Assembly (NCBI GenBank): GCA_963724015.1
Contig: CAVRTM010000014.1
Coordinates: 434,001 to 498,000 of the forward strand
From: CAVRTM01 sp963724015
GTDB lineage: Bacteria > Actinomycetota > Actinomycetes > Actinomycetales > Dermatophilaceae
DNA length: 64,000 bases
Reading direction: 5' to 3'
The position numbers were made by a program, and so were the translations under genes. The notes under the pieces were generated by a model. That model ran no database searches. It worked only from the letters and a program-made list of their open reading frames with translations, and was not told the origin of the DNA. Positions 1 through 7,498 of this stretch are shown piece by piece. Positions within the stretch are counted from its first letter, which is position 1; the number at the start of each line of letters is the position of its first letter.

Positions 1-92
1 AGGTAGCAACCGGACGCATCCGAGGACGAGCCGTCGGCCTGCTGGGCGGTAGGCGGATCTGGTCGGCGACGGGGGGCCCAAGGGGGTGGGGT

Positions 93-494
93 GTGAAGCG
101 CGGAGCTGCGGTTCTTGCGGCGCTTGTCGTGCTGCTCGCCGGTTGTCGCCACGAGACGGGCAACGTCTCCATGGGGGAGACCGACATCTGCGGCCACCGT
201 GTCGGCTACAACATGCTTGTCTCCGATGCGCGACTGCCACGACCACCCGTGGCCGTCACCAGTGTCACCACGGGTGATGTGGTGGCGCTTCAGGTCGCGG
301 ACTGCGACCACGGGATCGCGACCGAGCTCGACCCGAACGATGGCGCGGGCACGGTCGTTCAGGCCGTCCACGACGCGCGCGGCCGCGACGTTGCCCTCGT
401 GGTCCGCCCGGTCCTGGGCAAGACGCTGCGCATCTCCACGAGCGGACCTGCCGGCCGCACACTCCTCGCGACGGTGAGCGTGCACGAACGGTGA
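93..494 (+). CDS. Small secreted lipoprotein, function unknown
   Basis: The protein has 133 residues. It opens with a short basic N-terminus, a hydrophobic stretch at residues 5-16 and a lipobox-like LLAGC with Cys18, so it is probably exported and lipidated. The GTG start at 93 follows a G-rich Shine-Dalgarno-like stretch (81-90) and gives a complete signal peptide. The same frame stays open to the left edge, so a longer form cannot be formally excluded. The mature part has several charged residues and two further Cys but no motif I recognise. It stands alone ahead of a YjbR-like gene. Function unassigned. Confidence 0.6.
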   Translation: MKRGAAVLAALVVLLAGCRHETGNVSMGETDICGHRVGYNMLVSDARLPRPPVAVTSVTTGDVVALQVADCDHGIATELDPNDGAGTVVQAVHDARGRDVALVVRPVLGKTLRISTSGPAGRTLLATVSVHER

Positions 495-557
495 CAACGC
501 GGCGGCCGCGACCGATGAGGGCTTGCGCGCGCCACGGACCTCATCCATGGTGTCCGG

Positions 558-962
558 GTGGGCACCAAGGCGGCGGGCGGCGGCCCCGGGGCAGGAGCTT
601 CGAGCCGTCGGCTCACCGGCGACCAGCTCCGGGCGCACTGCCTGTCGCTGCCCGGTGCCTGGCAGGACGAGCCCTGGGACGGCGACGTCGTCGCCAAGGT
701 CGCTGACAAGATCTTCGCGTTCCTCGGCTCGGGCACGTCGGTCGGCGTGAAGTGCGGCGCCAACCGGGAGGAGGCGAATGAGTGGCTGTTGCAGTACCCC
801 GCGCACGCCCGCGCGATGGCCTACATCGGCCGCTCCGGGTGGAACACCCTTGACCTCGGCGGGGCGATTCCGGACGTAGAGATCCTGGAGGCGGTCGACA
901 CCTCCTATGCGACCGTGGTGGCGAAGCTGCCCAGGAGCAGGCGCCCGGCCGCAGGCGGTTAG
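558..962 (+). CDS. MmcQ/YjbR family protein
   Basis: The protein resembles the small MmcQ/YjbR (DUF419) family: an N-terminal helix ending in a LPGA-type turn, a central KVADKIFAFL strand with VKCG, and a C-terminal WNTLDL followed by a helix ending in VVAKLP. Members have a double-wing fold and are often called DNA-binding, but their biochemical role is largely unknown. The GTG start at 558 gives 134 residues with a Gly/Ala-rich head absent from most homologues, whose homology begins around residue 20. No better start codon is visible there, so the N-terminus is uncertain. It lies between a lipoprotein and a DUF3817 gene. Confidence 0.72.
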   Translation: MGTKAAGGGPGAGASSRRLTGDQLRAHCLSLPGAWQDEPWDGDVVAKVADKIFAFLGSGTSVGVKCGANREEANEWLLQYPAHARAMAYIGRSGWNTLDLGGAIPDVEILEAVDTSYATVVAKLPRSRRPAAGG

Positions 963-1015
963 GCTTGACGGGTCGGCCGCGCTGCGGCCGCACCTTCTTG
1001 CAGGCCCTCACCCGG

Positions 1016-1369
1016 ATGGATGTTCTTGTGTCGCTCAACCCCCGCGCCCTCTTTCGCACTGTGGCCATCGCCGAGGCGTTTTCGTGGGCCGGACTGCTCG
1101 TCGGCATGCTGTTCAAGCACGTACTCAAGGTGACCGACCTCGGCGTCCAGGTCTTCGGCCCGATCCACGGCGCCATCTTCGTCGCCTACCTGGTCAGCGT
1201 CCTCGTCGTCCGCCGGCCACTGCGCTGGGGCCTGAAGACGGTGCTGCTGGCGGCAGTCGCGTCCGTCCCGCCGTTCGCCACGCTGGCGTTCGAGGTCTGG
1301 GCGGACCGCCGCGGCCGGCTCACTCCCGCACCCGCCCGGGCACCGCAGCTGGAGACCATCACCGTCTGA
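1016..1369 (+). CDS. DUF3817-type integral membrane protein
   Basis: About 117 residues with three predicted membrane helices: residues near 12-32 (the AEAFSWAGLLVGM stretch), 42-62 (GPIHGAIFVAYLV) and 70-92. The pattern of PRALFRTVA, then SWAGLL, then GP(I/V)HG and a final RRPLRWG loop matches the DUF3817 family of small actinobacterial membrane proteins, whose function is unknown. The ATG at 1016 is preferred because the family starts just before the first helix; an in-frame start at 965 would add 17 polar residues. It could be a small transporter-like or scaffolding protein; nothing in the context decides. Confidence 0.7.
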   Translation: MDVLVSLNPRALFRTVAIAEAFSWAGLLVGMLFKHVLKVTDLGVQVFGPIHGAIFVAYLVSVLVVRRPLRWGLKTVLLAAVASVPPFATLAFEVWADRRGRLTPAPARAPQLETITV

Positions 1370-1504
1370 CCAGCAGGGACGACGCCCCACGGCGACCGGG
1401 GTGGCGCCCGTGCTTCCCCCTGTCCGAGTTATTCACCGGCGCCCCGAGCGGTCGATACGCTGCGAAGGTCCAGGGGCCGGCAGGGCCGACCAGAGGTGAG
1501 CGCC

Positions 1505-1801
1505 ATGGCGTACGCAGTGATCCGGCACTACAAGGGGTCCGCCGAGCTGATCGACGAGCTGGGACGACGCTCCGGGGAGGTGGAGAACGTCATTCGGGGC
1601 GTTTCCGGCTTCCAGAGCTACTACTTGGCCCGCTCCGCGGAGGGCGGTTTCAGCATCAGCGTCTTCTCGGACCAGGCCGGTGCGGAGGAGTCCGTGCGGG
1701 CGGCCCGGCAGTTCATCCAGGACACCGTCTCCGATCTGGCGGGTGACCCGCCGGAGGTGCTGCAGGGCGAGGTCACCATCAGCTTCACCGGCGAGGGGTA
1801 G
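1505..1801 (+). CDS. ABM-like dimeric alpha/beta-barrel protein
   Basis: A 98-residue protein with the size and beta-alpha-beta-beta-alpha-beta pattern of small antibiotic-biosynthesis-monooxygenase-like (dimeric alpha/beta barrel) proteins: a first strand AYAVIRHY, a helix, GFQSYYLAR, GFSISVFSD, a long helix, and a last strand VTISF. The ATG at 1505 is preceded by AGAGGTGAG at good spacing, which favours it over the GTG three codons upstream. Such proteins are often heme-degrading or quinol oxidases, but many are uncharacterised. No partner gene indicates a substrate. Confidence 0.6.
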   Translation: MAYAVIRHYKGSAELIDELGRRSGEVENVIRGVSGFQSYYLARSAEGGFSISVFSDQAGAEESVRAARQFIQDTVSDLAGDPPEVLQGEVTISFTGEG

Positions 1802-2007
1802 ACCCGGCCCAGGTCGCGGGCGCATTTTGATCTCGCCGGGGGAGCGGCCGGTCCAGGCTGGTGCGGCGCTTGACGGCGTGGCCTGCGCGTGGAGGGTGCG
1901 TGGCTGCCGACCGGTCCGGTGCCGGCGTCGTCGACGATCTCGTGGCTGTCAGCGGCGGTGCCCGATTTGGGCGGACCCCGGGCGTCTGGGAGACTCGGGG
2001 TGACCAC
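1802..2007. other. Intergenic stretch upstream of the terC riboswitch
   Basis: I see no convincing gene on either strand between the ABM-like gene and the riboswitch. The region should hold the promoter for the terC leader; no clear -35/-10 pair could be chosen with confidence. Confidence 0.4.
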
Positions 2008-2113
2008 GGAGGGGAGTATCCCCACGCGGCTTCCTCGTCATCACGGACTCTTGCGCCTGCGTGGGTGTCCCGGGGGGCCGGTCCGCCACGTTGGGGCGGG
2101 AGAGACCTCCGGC
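2008..2113 (+). promoter_or_regulatory. yybP-ykoY-type manganese riboswitch in the terC leader
   Basis: Two hallmark blocks of the yybP-ykoY (manganese) riboswitch class occur in the right order: GGGGAGTATCCCC at 2011-2023 and GAGAGACCTCCGGCC at 2099-2113. Between them lies a GC-rich arm that can fold on itself. GGAGG at 2008-2012 can pair with CCTCC at 2106-2110 to close the basal stem. The element ends about 40 nt before the terC start, and this class is classically found upstream of terC/alx and other Mn exporters. Assignment is by motif recall and context, not a covariance search. Confidence 0.72.
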
Positions 2114-2153
2114 CACCTGCCTGTGCGCCGGAACCGGAAGGCCTCCCGATCTC

Positions 2154-3145
2154 ATGAACGTTCCCATCTGGCTGTGGATCCTCACCCTCGGGGTGACCAC
2201 GGCGATCCTGCTCTTCGACGTCTTCATCATCGGGCGCAGGCCACACGTGCCGTCCAACAAGGAGACGGGGTCCGCGCTCGCGGTCTACGTCGGGTTGGCG
2301 GTCATGTTCGGCCTCGGGGTCTGGCACTTCGCCGGTGCCGACTTCGCCACCCAGTACTTCGCGGGCTGGCTGACCGAGTACTCGCTGTCGGTCGACAACC
2401 TCTTCGTCTTCCTCATCATCATGGCCAAGTTCGGGGTGCCGGAAAAGCTCCAGCAGTCGGCGCTGATGGTCGGCATCGTCATCGCCCTGGTCCTGCGCGG
2501 CATCTTCATCGCCGTCGGTGCCGCTGCGATCAACCAGTTCTCCTGGGTGTTCTACCTCTTCGGCGCGTTCCTCATCTACACGGCGGTCAAGCTGGCCCGC
2601 GAGGGTGACAGCGACGACGACGAGTTCGAGGAGAACCGCTTCCTGAAGTGGGTCGAGCGGCGCTTCCCCGCCACCAACCGAGTGGCACGGCGCCAAGCTC
2701 TTCGTGAAGGAGAACGGCAGCCGCCTGATCACGCCGATGTTCATCGTGATCCTGGCGCTCGGCACCACCGACCTGCTCTTCGCCCTCGACTCGATCCCGG
2801 CGATCTACGGCCTGACCCAGGAGCCGTTCCTCGTGCTGACCGCCAACATCTTCGCCCTGATGGGTCTGCGCCAGCTGTTCTTCCTCATCGGCGGCCTGCT
2901 CAAGCGCCTGGTCTACCTCGGCATCGGGCTGGCGATCCTGCTCGGCTTCATCGGCGTCAAGCTGATCCTGCACGCGATGCACGTCAACGAGCTGCCGTTC
3001 ATCAACGGCGGCCAGCCACATCAGCGGGGCGCCGGACATCAGCATCGTCCAGTCGCTGGCCGTGATCGTCGGCATCCTGGCGGTCACCACCATCGCCAGC
3101 CTGCTCAAGACCCGCCGGGATGAGCGGTCTCAGGTCGGGGGCTGA
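2154..3145 (+). CDS. terC: TerC/Alx family membrane protein, probable Mn2+ exporter (two frameshifts)
   Basis: The protein is about 329 residues, the normal TerC/Alx length, with seven to nine membrane helices. The family signatures are present: SLSVDNLFVF at residues 77-86, and in the second half ALDSIPAIYG and TANIFALMGLRQ. The conserved Asp and Asn in these segments are the likely metal ligands. An acidic cytoplasmic loop separates the halves. Single-base insertions near 2678 (loop) and 3016 (before the last helix) break the frame; removing one base at each restores an uninterrupted protein. TerC/Alx proteins extrude Mn2+ in several bacteria, and the Mn-type riboswitch upstream supports that role here over tellurite resistance. 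Confidence 0.88.
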
Positions 3146-3213
3146 CGGCGGCGGCTGACGTCGAGTCGTTGCTGCGCGGGGCTGGGGCACGTGGCGGAGG
3201 CGCGCCGCCGGAG

Positions 3214-4098
3214 TCAGGCGGTCACGCCGGGCTCACGGTCCGGCGTGACCCCGGAACTGTCCCGCGAGCCCATCACCGAGGCGCTCGCCGCCATGACGCA
3301 GGCGAGCCCGAGCAGCTGCGGCCGGGACAGGGCCTGGCCGAGCACGACCAGGCCGGCGAGGGCGGCGACGGCCGGCTCCAGGCTCAACAGGACCCCGAAG
3401 ACCCGGGCACTCAGCCGGCGCAGCGCGATCAGCTCCAGGGAGTAGGGCAGCACCGAAGACAGGAGCGCGATCCCGGCTCCGCGCCAGAGCGCGTCCCAGG
3501 TGAAGAGCGCGGTGCCGGCCGTCGCGAGCCCCAGCGGCGCCACCAGCACGGCCGCGATGGCCATGGCGATCGCCAGGCCGTCCAGCTGCGCGAAGTGCGT
3601 GCCGGTGCGCGCGCTGAGCAGGATGTACGCCGCCCAGCAGGCGCCCGCGGCCAGGGCGAGCAGGATCCCGGTGACCTGGAGCTGGTCCCGCGGGGCGGTC
3701 AGCGCCCCGGAGACCAGCACGACGCCGAGGGCCGCCGCGGCCACGGCCACGAGGTCGCGCAGCTGGCGTGACAGCGCGGTGGCCAGGACGAGGGGGCCGA
3801 TGAACTCGACCGTCACCGCGACGCCGATCGGCAGCCGGGCGAGGGAGGCGTAGAAGCAGAGGTTCATCAGGGCAAGGACCACGGCGAACGCCGAGACGGT
3901 GATCCAGTCCGCCCGGCTGCGACGGCGCAACCGGGGGCGGGCCACCGCCAGCAGCACCGCCGCGGCCAGAACCAGGCGCAGGGCCACCGACCCGGCGGGG
4001 CCGATCCGGGGGACCAGCGTCGCCGCCAGCGCCCCGCCGAACTGCACCGAGACGACCGCGGCGAGGACCAGCAGCGGTGCGGGGATGCGTGCGGTCAC
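3214..4098 (-). CDS. EamA/RhtA-like drug/metabolite exporter
   Basis: 294 residues with ten hydrophobic segments and the internal two-fold repeat of EamA (DMT superfamily) transporters. RhtA-like features include the N-terminal helix with QFGGALAATL, FYASLARLPIG in the fourth helix region, SVLPYSLELIALRR and FGVLLSLEPAVAALAG. RhtA of E. coli exports threonine and homoserine, so amino-acid efflux is a reasonable guess, but substrate cannot be read from sequence. The GTG start overlaps the stop of the upstream NlpC/P60 gene by 4 nt (GTGA), so the two are translationally coupled. That suggests export of a product linked to peptide turnover. Confidence 0.8.
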   Translation of the reverse strand: MTARIPAPLLVLAAVVSVQFGGALAATLVPRIGPAGSVALRLVLAAAVLLAVARPRLRRRSRADWITVSAFAVVLALMNLCFYASLARLPIGVAVTVEFIGPLVLATALSRQLRDLVAVAAAALGVVLVSGALTAPRDQLQVTGILLALAAGACWAAYILLSARTGTHFAQLDGLAIAMAIAAVLVAPLGLATAGTALFTWDALWRGAGIALLSSVLPYSLELIALRRLSARVFGVLLSLEPAVAALAGLVVLGQALSRPQLLGLACVMAASASVMGSRDSSGVTPDREPGVTA

Positions 4099-4832
4099 CG
4101 CGGGTCGTCGGGCCCCGTGGTGAACCGCCCGACGCCACTGAGTGACTCCCGGCGTTCACGGGTCAGTGGCTCCTCCACGATCACGGCGCCGGTCTCCGGG
4201 GCGTGCAGCATGCGGCCGTCCCCGGTCGCGATGCCGACATGGTGGGCGGGCTGGCCGTCGCGGGCGAAGAAGAGCAGGTCGCCCTCCTGCACGTCCTCCG
4301 ACCGGACGGGCGTCGCGGCCTCCTGCTGGTCGTGGGCGTCACGGGGGACGACCAGGCCCAGCGTGCGCAGGGTGAGGTGCACCAGCCCGGAGCAGTCCAG
4401 GCCGTACGTCGACATGCCGCCCCAGAGGTAGGGCAGCCCGAGGTGGTGGCGCGCCGTGGCGAGCAGTGCCGCGCCGGAGACCCGCGCGTCCGGCGCGGGG
4501 GCGGCGCCCGTCGGCGCCTCGGCCTCGCCGAGGTGTGCGGCGGGGATCCAGCCGGGGTAGCCGCGGGCGTCCACCGAGCTCGGCTGCCAGAGGCAGATGA
4601 CCTGGCGCCAGTCCTCCCGGCTGCCGATGACCTGCACGGGCTCGCCCTGGACCAGCTGGCTCTCGACCCGACCGTGCAGACCGATCCGGCCGTCCTCGAC
4701 CTCGTCGAGACCGCGGAGCCAGGCCGGCACGTCAGGGTGGGCGGTCACGGCCGGCGTGTCGACCTCGCGCGGGGACGTCGGCTCGACCCAGAGCATGGTC
4801 GCGGGCACGGTGACGATGGTGGCGGTCGGCAT
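4095..4832 (-). CDS. NlpC/P60 peptidase with SH3-like N-terminus, no signal peptide
   Basis: 245 residues. The C-terminal half is an NlpC/P60 cysteine peptidase: YLWGG then GLDCSGL with Cys147, PRDAHDQ, GDLLFFA, and AHHVGIATG with His198 as probable general base. The N-terminal 110 residues resemble an SH3b domain pair (strands around GRVESQLVQGEPVQVIG and GYPGWIPAAHL). There is no signal peptide or membrane anchor, so the layout resembles cytoplasmic YkfC-type gamma-D-glutamyl-diamino-acid endopeptidases rather than a secreted wall hydrolase. ATG at 4832 is favoured over 4841 because GAGG lies 9 nt upstream of it. The gene is coupled to the downstream exporter. Confidence 0.82.
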   Translation of the reverse strand: MPTATIVTVPATMLWVEPTSPREVDTPAVTAHPDVPAWLRGLDEVEDGRIGLHGRVESQLVQGEPVQVIGSREDWRQVICLWQPSSVDARGYPGWIPAAHLGEAEAPTGAAPAPDARVSGAALLATARHHLGLPYLWGGMSTYGLDCSGLVHLTLRTLGLVVPRDAHDQQEAATPVRSEDVQEGDLLFFARDGQPAHHVGIATGDGRMLHAPETGAVIVEEPLTRERRESLSGVGRFTTGPDDPR

Positions 4833-4887
4833 GTCGAGCATCCTCACATGCCGGGTCCGGCGCCGCTGACGGGCATACTCCGTTGCC

Positions 4888-5733
4888 ATGGACCACCTCG
4901 CTGCCCCTCGTCCCACCGGGGGCCAGGGCGACCTGGCCGACCTGGCCGCGCCCCTGGCGGACCTGGTCGCCGCGGCCCCGGGGCACGTCTCGGTCGTGGT
5001 GGCGGACCCGACCGGCGTGCTGGCCGACATCGAGGGGAGCCGGGTGGTCCCGGCGGCGAGCACGGTCAAGGTGCCGGTCCTGGTAGCGGTGTTGCGGCAG
5101 GTGGCCAGGGGCGAGCTCGGGCTGGGCGATCCCGTCCGGCTGGGGGAGCGGCGCGTCGGCGGCAGCGGCCCCCTCGCGGCGCTGACGTCGGTGACCCGGC
5201 TGCCCGTCGGGGAGCTGCTCGACCTCATGATCACCCTGAGCGACAACGACGCCACGAACGCGTTGCTGGACCTCGTCGGCCTCTGCGCCGTGGACCGGCT
5301 CTGCCCGGCGCTGGGCATGGTGCGGACGTCGGTGCGCCGGCGGCTGATGGACCCGGAGGCGGTCCTCGAGGGGCGCGACAACACCACCTGCGCGGCCGAC
5401 CTCGCGCGCGTCCTGGCGCTGCTGCGAGCAGGCGCGCTGCTGCCACCGGCCCAGACGGAGCTGGCCCTGCGTGTCCTGGCCGCGCAGCAGTTCCTCGACG
5501 GCTTGCCGGCGCTGCTGCCTGAGGGCGTCTGGCACGGCAACAAGACCGGCGAGCTGCACGGCATACGGCACGACATGATGCTGGTCGGAGCCGGCGGGAG
5601 CTGGGCCTCGGTGGCCGTCACCGCGACCGGCCTCGCCGATGACGTCACGGGAGCCGACCGGGGCTCCTTGGTCCTGCCGACGTTCGCGCGAGTCGGCGAG
5701 CTGGTGGCGTCCCGGCTGCACGACGCCTCCTGA
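4888..5733 (+). CDS. Class A beta-lactamase-like serine hydrolase, apparently cytoplasmic
   Basis: 281 residues carrying the full active-site set of the class A beta-lactamase family: STVK (Ser58-Lys61), SDN (118-120), an ExxxN pair at Glu161/Asn165 matching the deacylation glutamate and its partner, and KTG (219-221). It lacks any hydrophobic signal sequence, unlike true beta-lactamases, which act outside the membrane. Many actinobacteria carry such proteins with no known antibiotic role; peptide or ester hydrolysis inside the cell is possible. The gene is divergent from the NlpC/P60 gene, 55 bp away, and its 3' end overlaps the convergent VOC gene by about 90 bp. Confidence 0.82.
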   Translation: MDHLAAPRPTGGQGDLADLAAPLADLVAAAPGHVSVVVADPTGVLADIEGSRVVPAASTVKVPVLVAVLRQVARGELGLGDPVRLGERRVGGSGPLAALTSVTRLPVGELLDLMITLSDNDATNALLDLVGLCAVDRLCPALGMVRTSVRRRLMDPEAVLEGRDNTTCAADLARVLALLRAGALLPPAQTELALRVLAAQQFLDGLPALLPEGVWHGNKTGELHGIRHDMMLVGAGGSWASVAVTATGLADDVTGADRGSLVLPTFARVGELVASRLHDAS

Positions 5734-6172
5734 CCCCTTCGTCGCCGGTGCCCGGGCCACGGAACCGGCGCGCACAGCGACAGAGACAGAAGGGGTGGCC
5801 GGCCGGGTCGGCGTAGACCCGGAAGCCCCGGCTCTCGTCGCCCGTCGGGGCGCGCTGCGGGTCCAGGGGCACGGCGCCCAGCTGCACGGCGCGGGCGTGC
5901 GCGGCCGCCATGTCCGTCACCGTCAGGTCGAGGTGCATCTGCTGCGGCACGCCGTCGGGCCAGGAGGGGGCGACGTACCGCTCGGCGCGCTGGAAGGCCA
6001 GCGACGGCCCCGACCCGTCCCCGGTGAGGCTCTGCCAGGTGGCGTCGCCGCCCGGGTCGACCTGCCGACCCAGCAGCGCGGCGTAGAAGCGCGCCAGGGC
6101 GGCCGGGTCGGGACAGTCGAGGACGACCGTGTCGAGGCGCACCGGGACGGGCGCGTCGGATGGGGCGGTCAC
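5645..6172 (-). CDS. VOC family (glyoxalase/bleomycin-resistance-like) protein
   Basis: A VOC-fold protein: RLDTVVLDCPDP, ALARFYAALLG, a middle PQQMHLDLTVTDM with the metal-binding-type His, and GFRVYADPAGHPFCLC near residue 135. The family covers glyoxalases, dioxygenases and resistance proteins; the substrate is unknown. The GTG start overlaps the stop of the upstream small gene by 4 nt. Homology ends near residue 140, and the remaining 35 residues are Arg/Gly/Ala-rich and lie over the end of the convergent beta-lactamase-like gene. A lost stop or shift near 5770 is therefore possible, although no nearby frame offers an obvious stop. Confidence 0.72.
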   Translation of the reverse strand: MTAPSDAPVPVRLDTVVLDCPDPAALARFYAALLGRQVDPGGDATWQSLTGDGSGPSLAFQRAERYVAPSWPDGVPQQMHLDLTVTDMAAAHARAVQLGAVPLDPQRAPTGDESRGFRVYADPAGHPFCLCRCARRFRGPGTGDEGVRRRRAAGTPPARRLARTSAGPRSPGRLP

Positions 6173-6444
6173 GCGATGCAGCCCATCGGCTGTCGCGCCG
6201 GGGCCGATCCGGCCTGCGGAGTCGGCGTGGCGGCGCGGCGAGCGCGACCCGGCCGGGGCGCGGAGGCGGACGCAACGGGTGTGGCGGCGGCGGCGCGGCG
6301 CAGGTGCAGGCGAACGGCGAGCACGGCCCAGCGCTGGCCCACGGGCGACGGGGGAGCGTCGAGACGCACGGAGCTGGCGGCGAGGCGGTGCAGGTCGCGG
6401 ACATGCTGGTCGGCGAGGGCCCGGCTCATCTCGGGGTGGAACAC
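6169..6444 (-). CDS. Small conserved actinobacterial protein, unknown function
   Basis: 91 residues starting FHPEMSRALADQHVRDLHRLAA, an N-terminus common in small actinobacterial proteins that often accompany VOC or regulator genes. The rest is Ala/Arg/Pro-rich with little order predicted. The GTG start is supported by AAGGAG 8 nt upstream. Its stop overlaps the VOC start by 4 nt, so the two form an operon transcribed away from the CGNR regulator gene, with which it shares a 107-bp upstream region. No function is assigned. Confidence 0.55.
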   Translation of the reverse strand: MFHPEMSRALADQHVRDLHRLAASSVRLDAPPSPVGQRWAVLAVRLHLRRAAAATPVASASAPRPGRARRAATPTPQAGSAPARQPMGCIA

Positions 6445-6491
6445 GGTTCTCTCCTTCGGACGGACGCCGGTGACCCTGTGCGATAACCGGC

Positions 6492-6504
6492 AAAATCACT
6501 ATGG
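6492..6504 (+). promoter_or_regulatory. Candidate operator motif, copy 1
   Basis: AAAATCACTATGG lies in the divergent region between the small gene at 6444 and the CGNR gene. A 12-of-13 match, AAAATGACTATGG, occurs at 7389-7401 ahead of the histidine kinase. Sharing one AT-rich motif in a GC-rich window suggests a common regulator or promoter element. Confidence 0.35.
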
Positions 6505-6539
6505 CAGTTACCACATCGGGGCGCAACCACCCATCGCGC

Positions 6540-6545
6540 TACAGT
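6540..6545 (+). promoter_or_regulatory. -10 element (TACAGT) for a leaderless CGNR transcript
   Basis: TACAGT ends 6 nt before the ATG at 6552. There is no ribosome binding site between them, which points to transcription starting at the start codon and supports that start over the upstream ATG at 6501. Confidence 0.5.
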
Positions 6546-6551
6546 GGTTAC

Positions 6552-7073
6552 ATGACCTCCTCCGGCCTTGTCCTGCTCGAGACATGCGGCGACCCCGCGG
6601 ACCTGGTCGTGGCCTTCCTCAACACGCTGGACGTCGACGAGGGCACCGACGTGCTGGCGTCGACGCAGGAATGGGCTGGCTGGCTGCGGCAGCAGGGCCT
6701 GCACGGGTCCTTCGGTGAACCCGGAGCGGGGGACCTGGAGCAGGCGCGCGAGCTGCGCCGCGACCTGCGGGCCCGCGCCGAGGGGCAACCGTGCGCCGAG
6801 GTCCGCTCGGTCGGCATCCAGGTCGCGCTGACCGCGGACGGTGCGGTGGAGCTCAGCGCCTCCTCTCCGGTCGGGCTCGTCGCGGCGGCCGCCGCCAAGG
6901 TCGCCATCGAGCGCCGGCTCGACCGGGTCAAGATCTGTCCGGCCGACGACTGCCGGTGGGCGTTCTACGACACCTCCCGCAACCGGTCGCGCCAGTGGTG
7001 CTCGATGGAGGTCTGTGGCAACCGTGCCAAGGCGCGCTCGCACCGGCAGCGCGTGGCCTCCTCCTCGGCCTAG
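6552..7073 (+). CDS. CGNR zinc-finger protein (ABATE + zf-CGNR)
   Basis: 173 residues. The N-terminal part fits the ABATE-type domain found with CGNR fingers (ADLVVAFLNTLD, a variable helix, ELRRDLRA). The C-terminus holds the zinc finger: RVKICPADDCRWAFYDTSRNRSRQWCSMEVCGNR, described here in pieces as CPADDC, WCSMEVCGNR and a following KARSHRQR basic tail. The four Cys sit at CxxxxC and CxxxxC. CGNR proteins are thought to be DNA-binding transcription factors in actinobacteria; targets are unknown. It lies next to a two-component locus that shares an upstream motif with it. Confidence 0.82.
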   Translation: MTSSGLVLLETCGDPADLVVAFLNTLDVDEGTDVLASTQEWAGWLRQQGLHGSFGEPGAGDLEQARELRRDLRARAEGQPCAEVRSVGIQVALTADGAVELSASSPVGLVAAAAAKVAIERRLDRVKICPADDCRWAFYDTSRNRSRQWCSMEVCGNRAKARSHRQRVASSSA

Positions 7074-7498
7074 GGCGCACCGGCGCCATGTCCTGGCGAC
7101 CCTGCGTGAACCCGCCGGTCCGAGCCGCAGGGCTGCCTGGACGCTGAGAGGGCGCTGGCCGCGCGACCGCGACGGTTGCGCCGGGGCCCGGCGGTGGGGA
7201 GACTGCAGCAGGGCCGACGGGGTCGCGGGCGACGCCGGAACGGGTGCCCTGTCGCCGGCTGCGGCCGCACGTGGAGGCCCTGGTTGGCCCCGGGCCGCCT
7301 GCCCTGCGGGGCAGGCCATTCCGGACCATAGGTTGCCGTTTCCGGCAAACAGGTCAAGGCTTGGTCAAGAACCGACAAGTCCTAGTCAAAAATGACTATG
7401 GTTCCAGCATTGTTGTACGCCTACGTTGGCTGGAGCAGACGCGGTTACGCCTCCAGGGGGAGTCGCTACCGCACCGGGCTCGAGACGGGTGAGGAACG
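7074..7498. other. 425-bp intergenic region ahead of the histidine kinase
   Basis: No gene is convincing here. The last 170 bp are markedly more AT-rich than their surroundings and carry an inverted repeat TTGCCG-TTTC-CGGCAA (7333-7348), two nearby GGTCAAG-like direct repeats (around 7352 and 7362), the palindrome at 7383-7398 and a TACGTT -10-like box at 7422-7427. It reads as a regulated promoter region for the two-component operon. Confidence 0.45.
7383..7398. promoter_or_regulatory. Palindromic site TAGTCA-AAAA-TGACTA
   Basis: A perfect 6-bp dyad with a 4-nt spacer, about 100 bp upstream of the histidine kinase start. It overlaps the second copy of the AAAATSACTATGG motif (7389-7401). 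A dimeric regulator site is the simplest reading; CGNR or one of the NarL-type regulators are candidates. Confidence 0.45.

Noticed and set aside
4888..5733. Antibiotic-resistance beta-lactamase
   Set aside because: All catalytic motifs are present, but without an export signal a role in beta-lactam resistance is unsupported.
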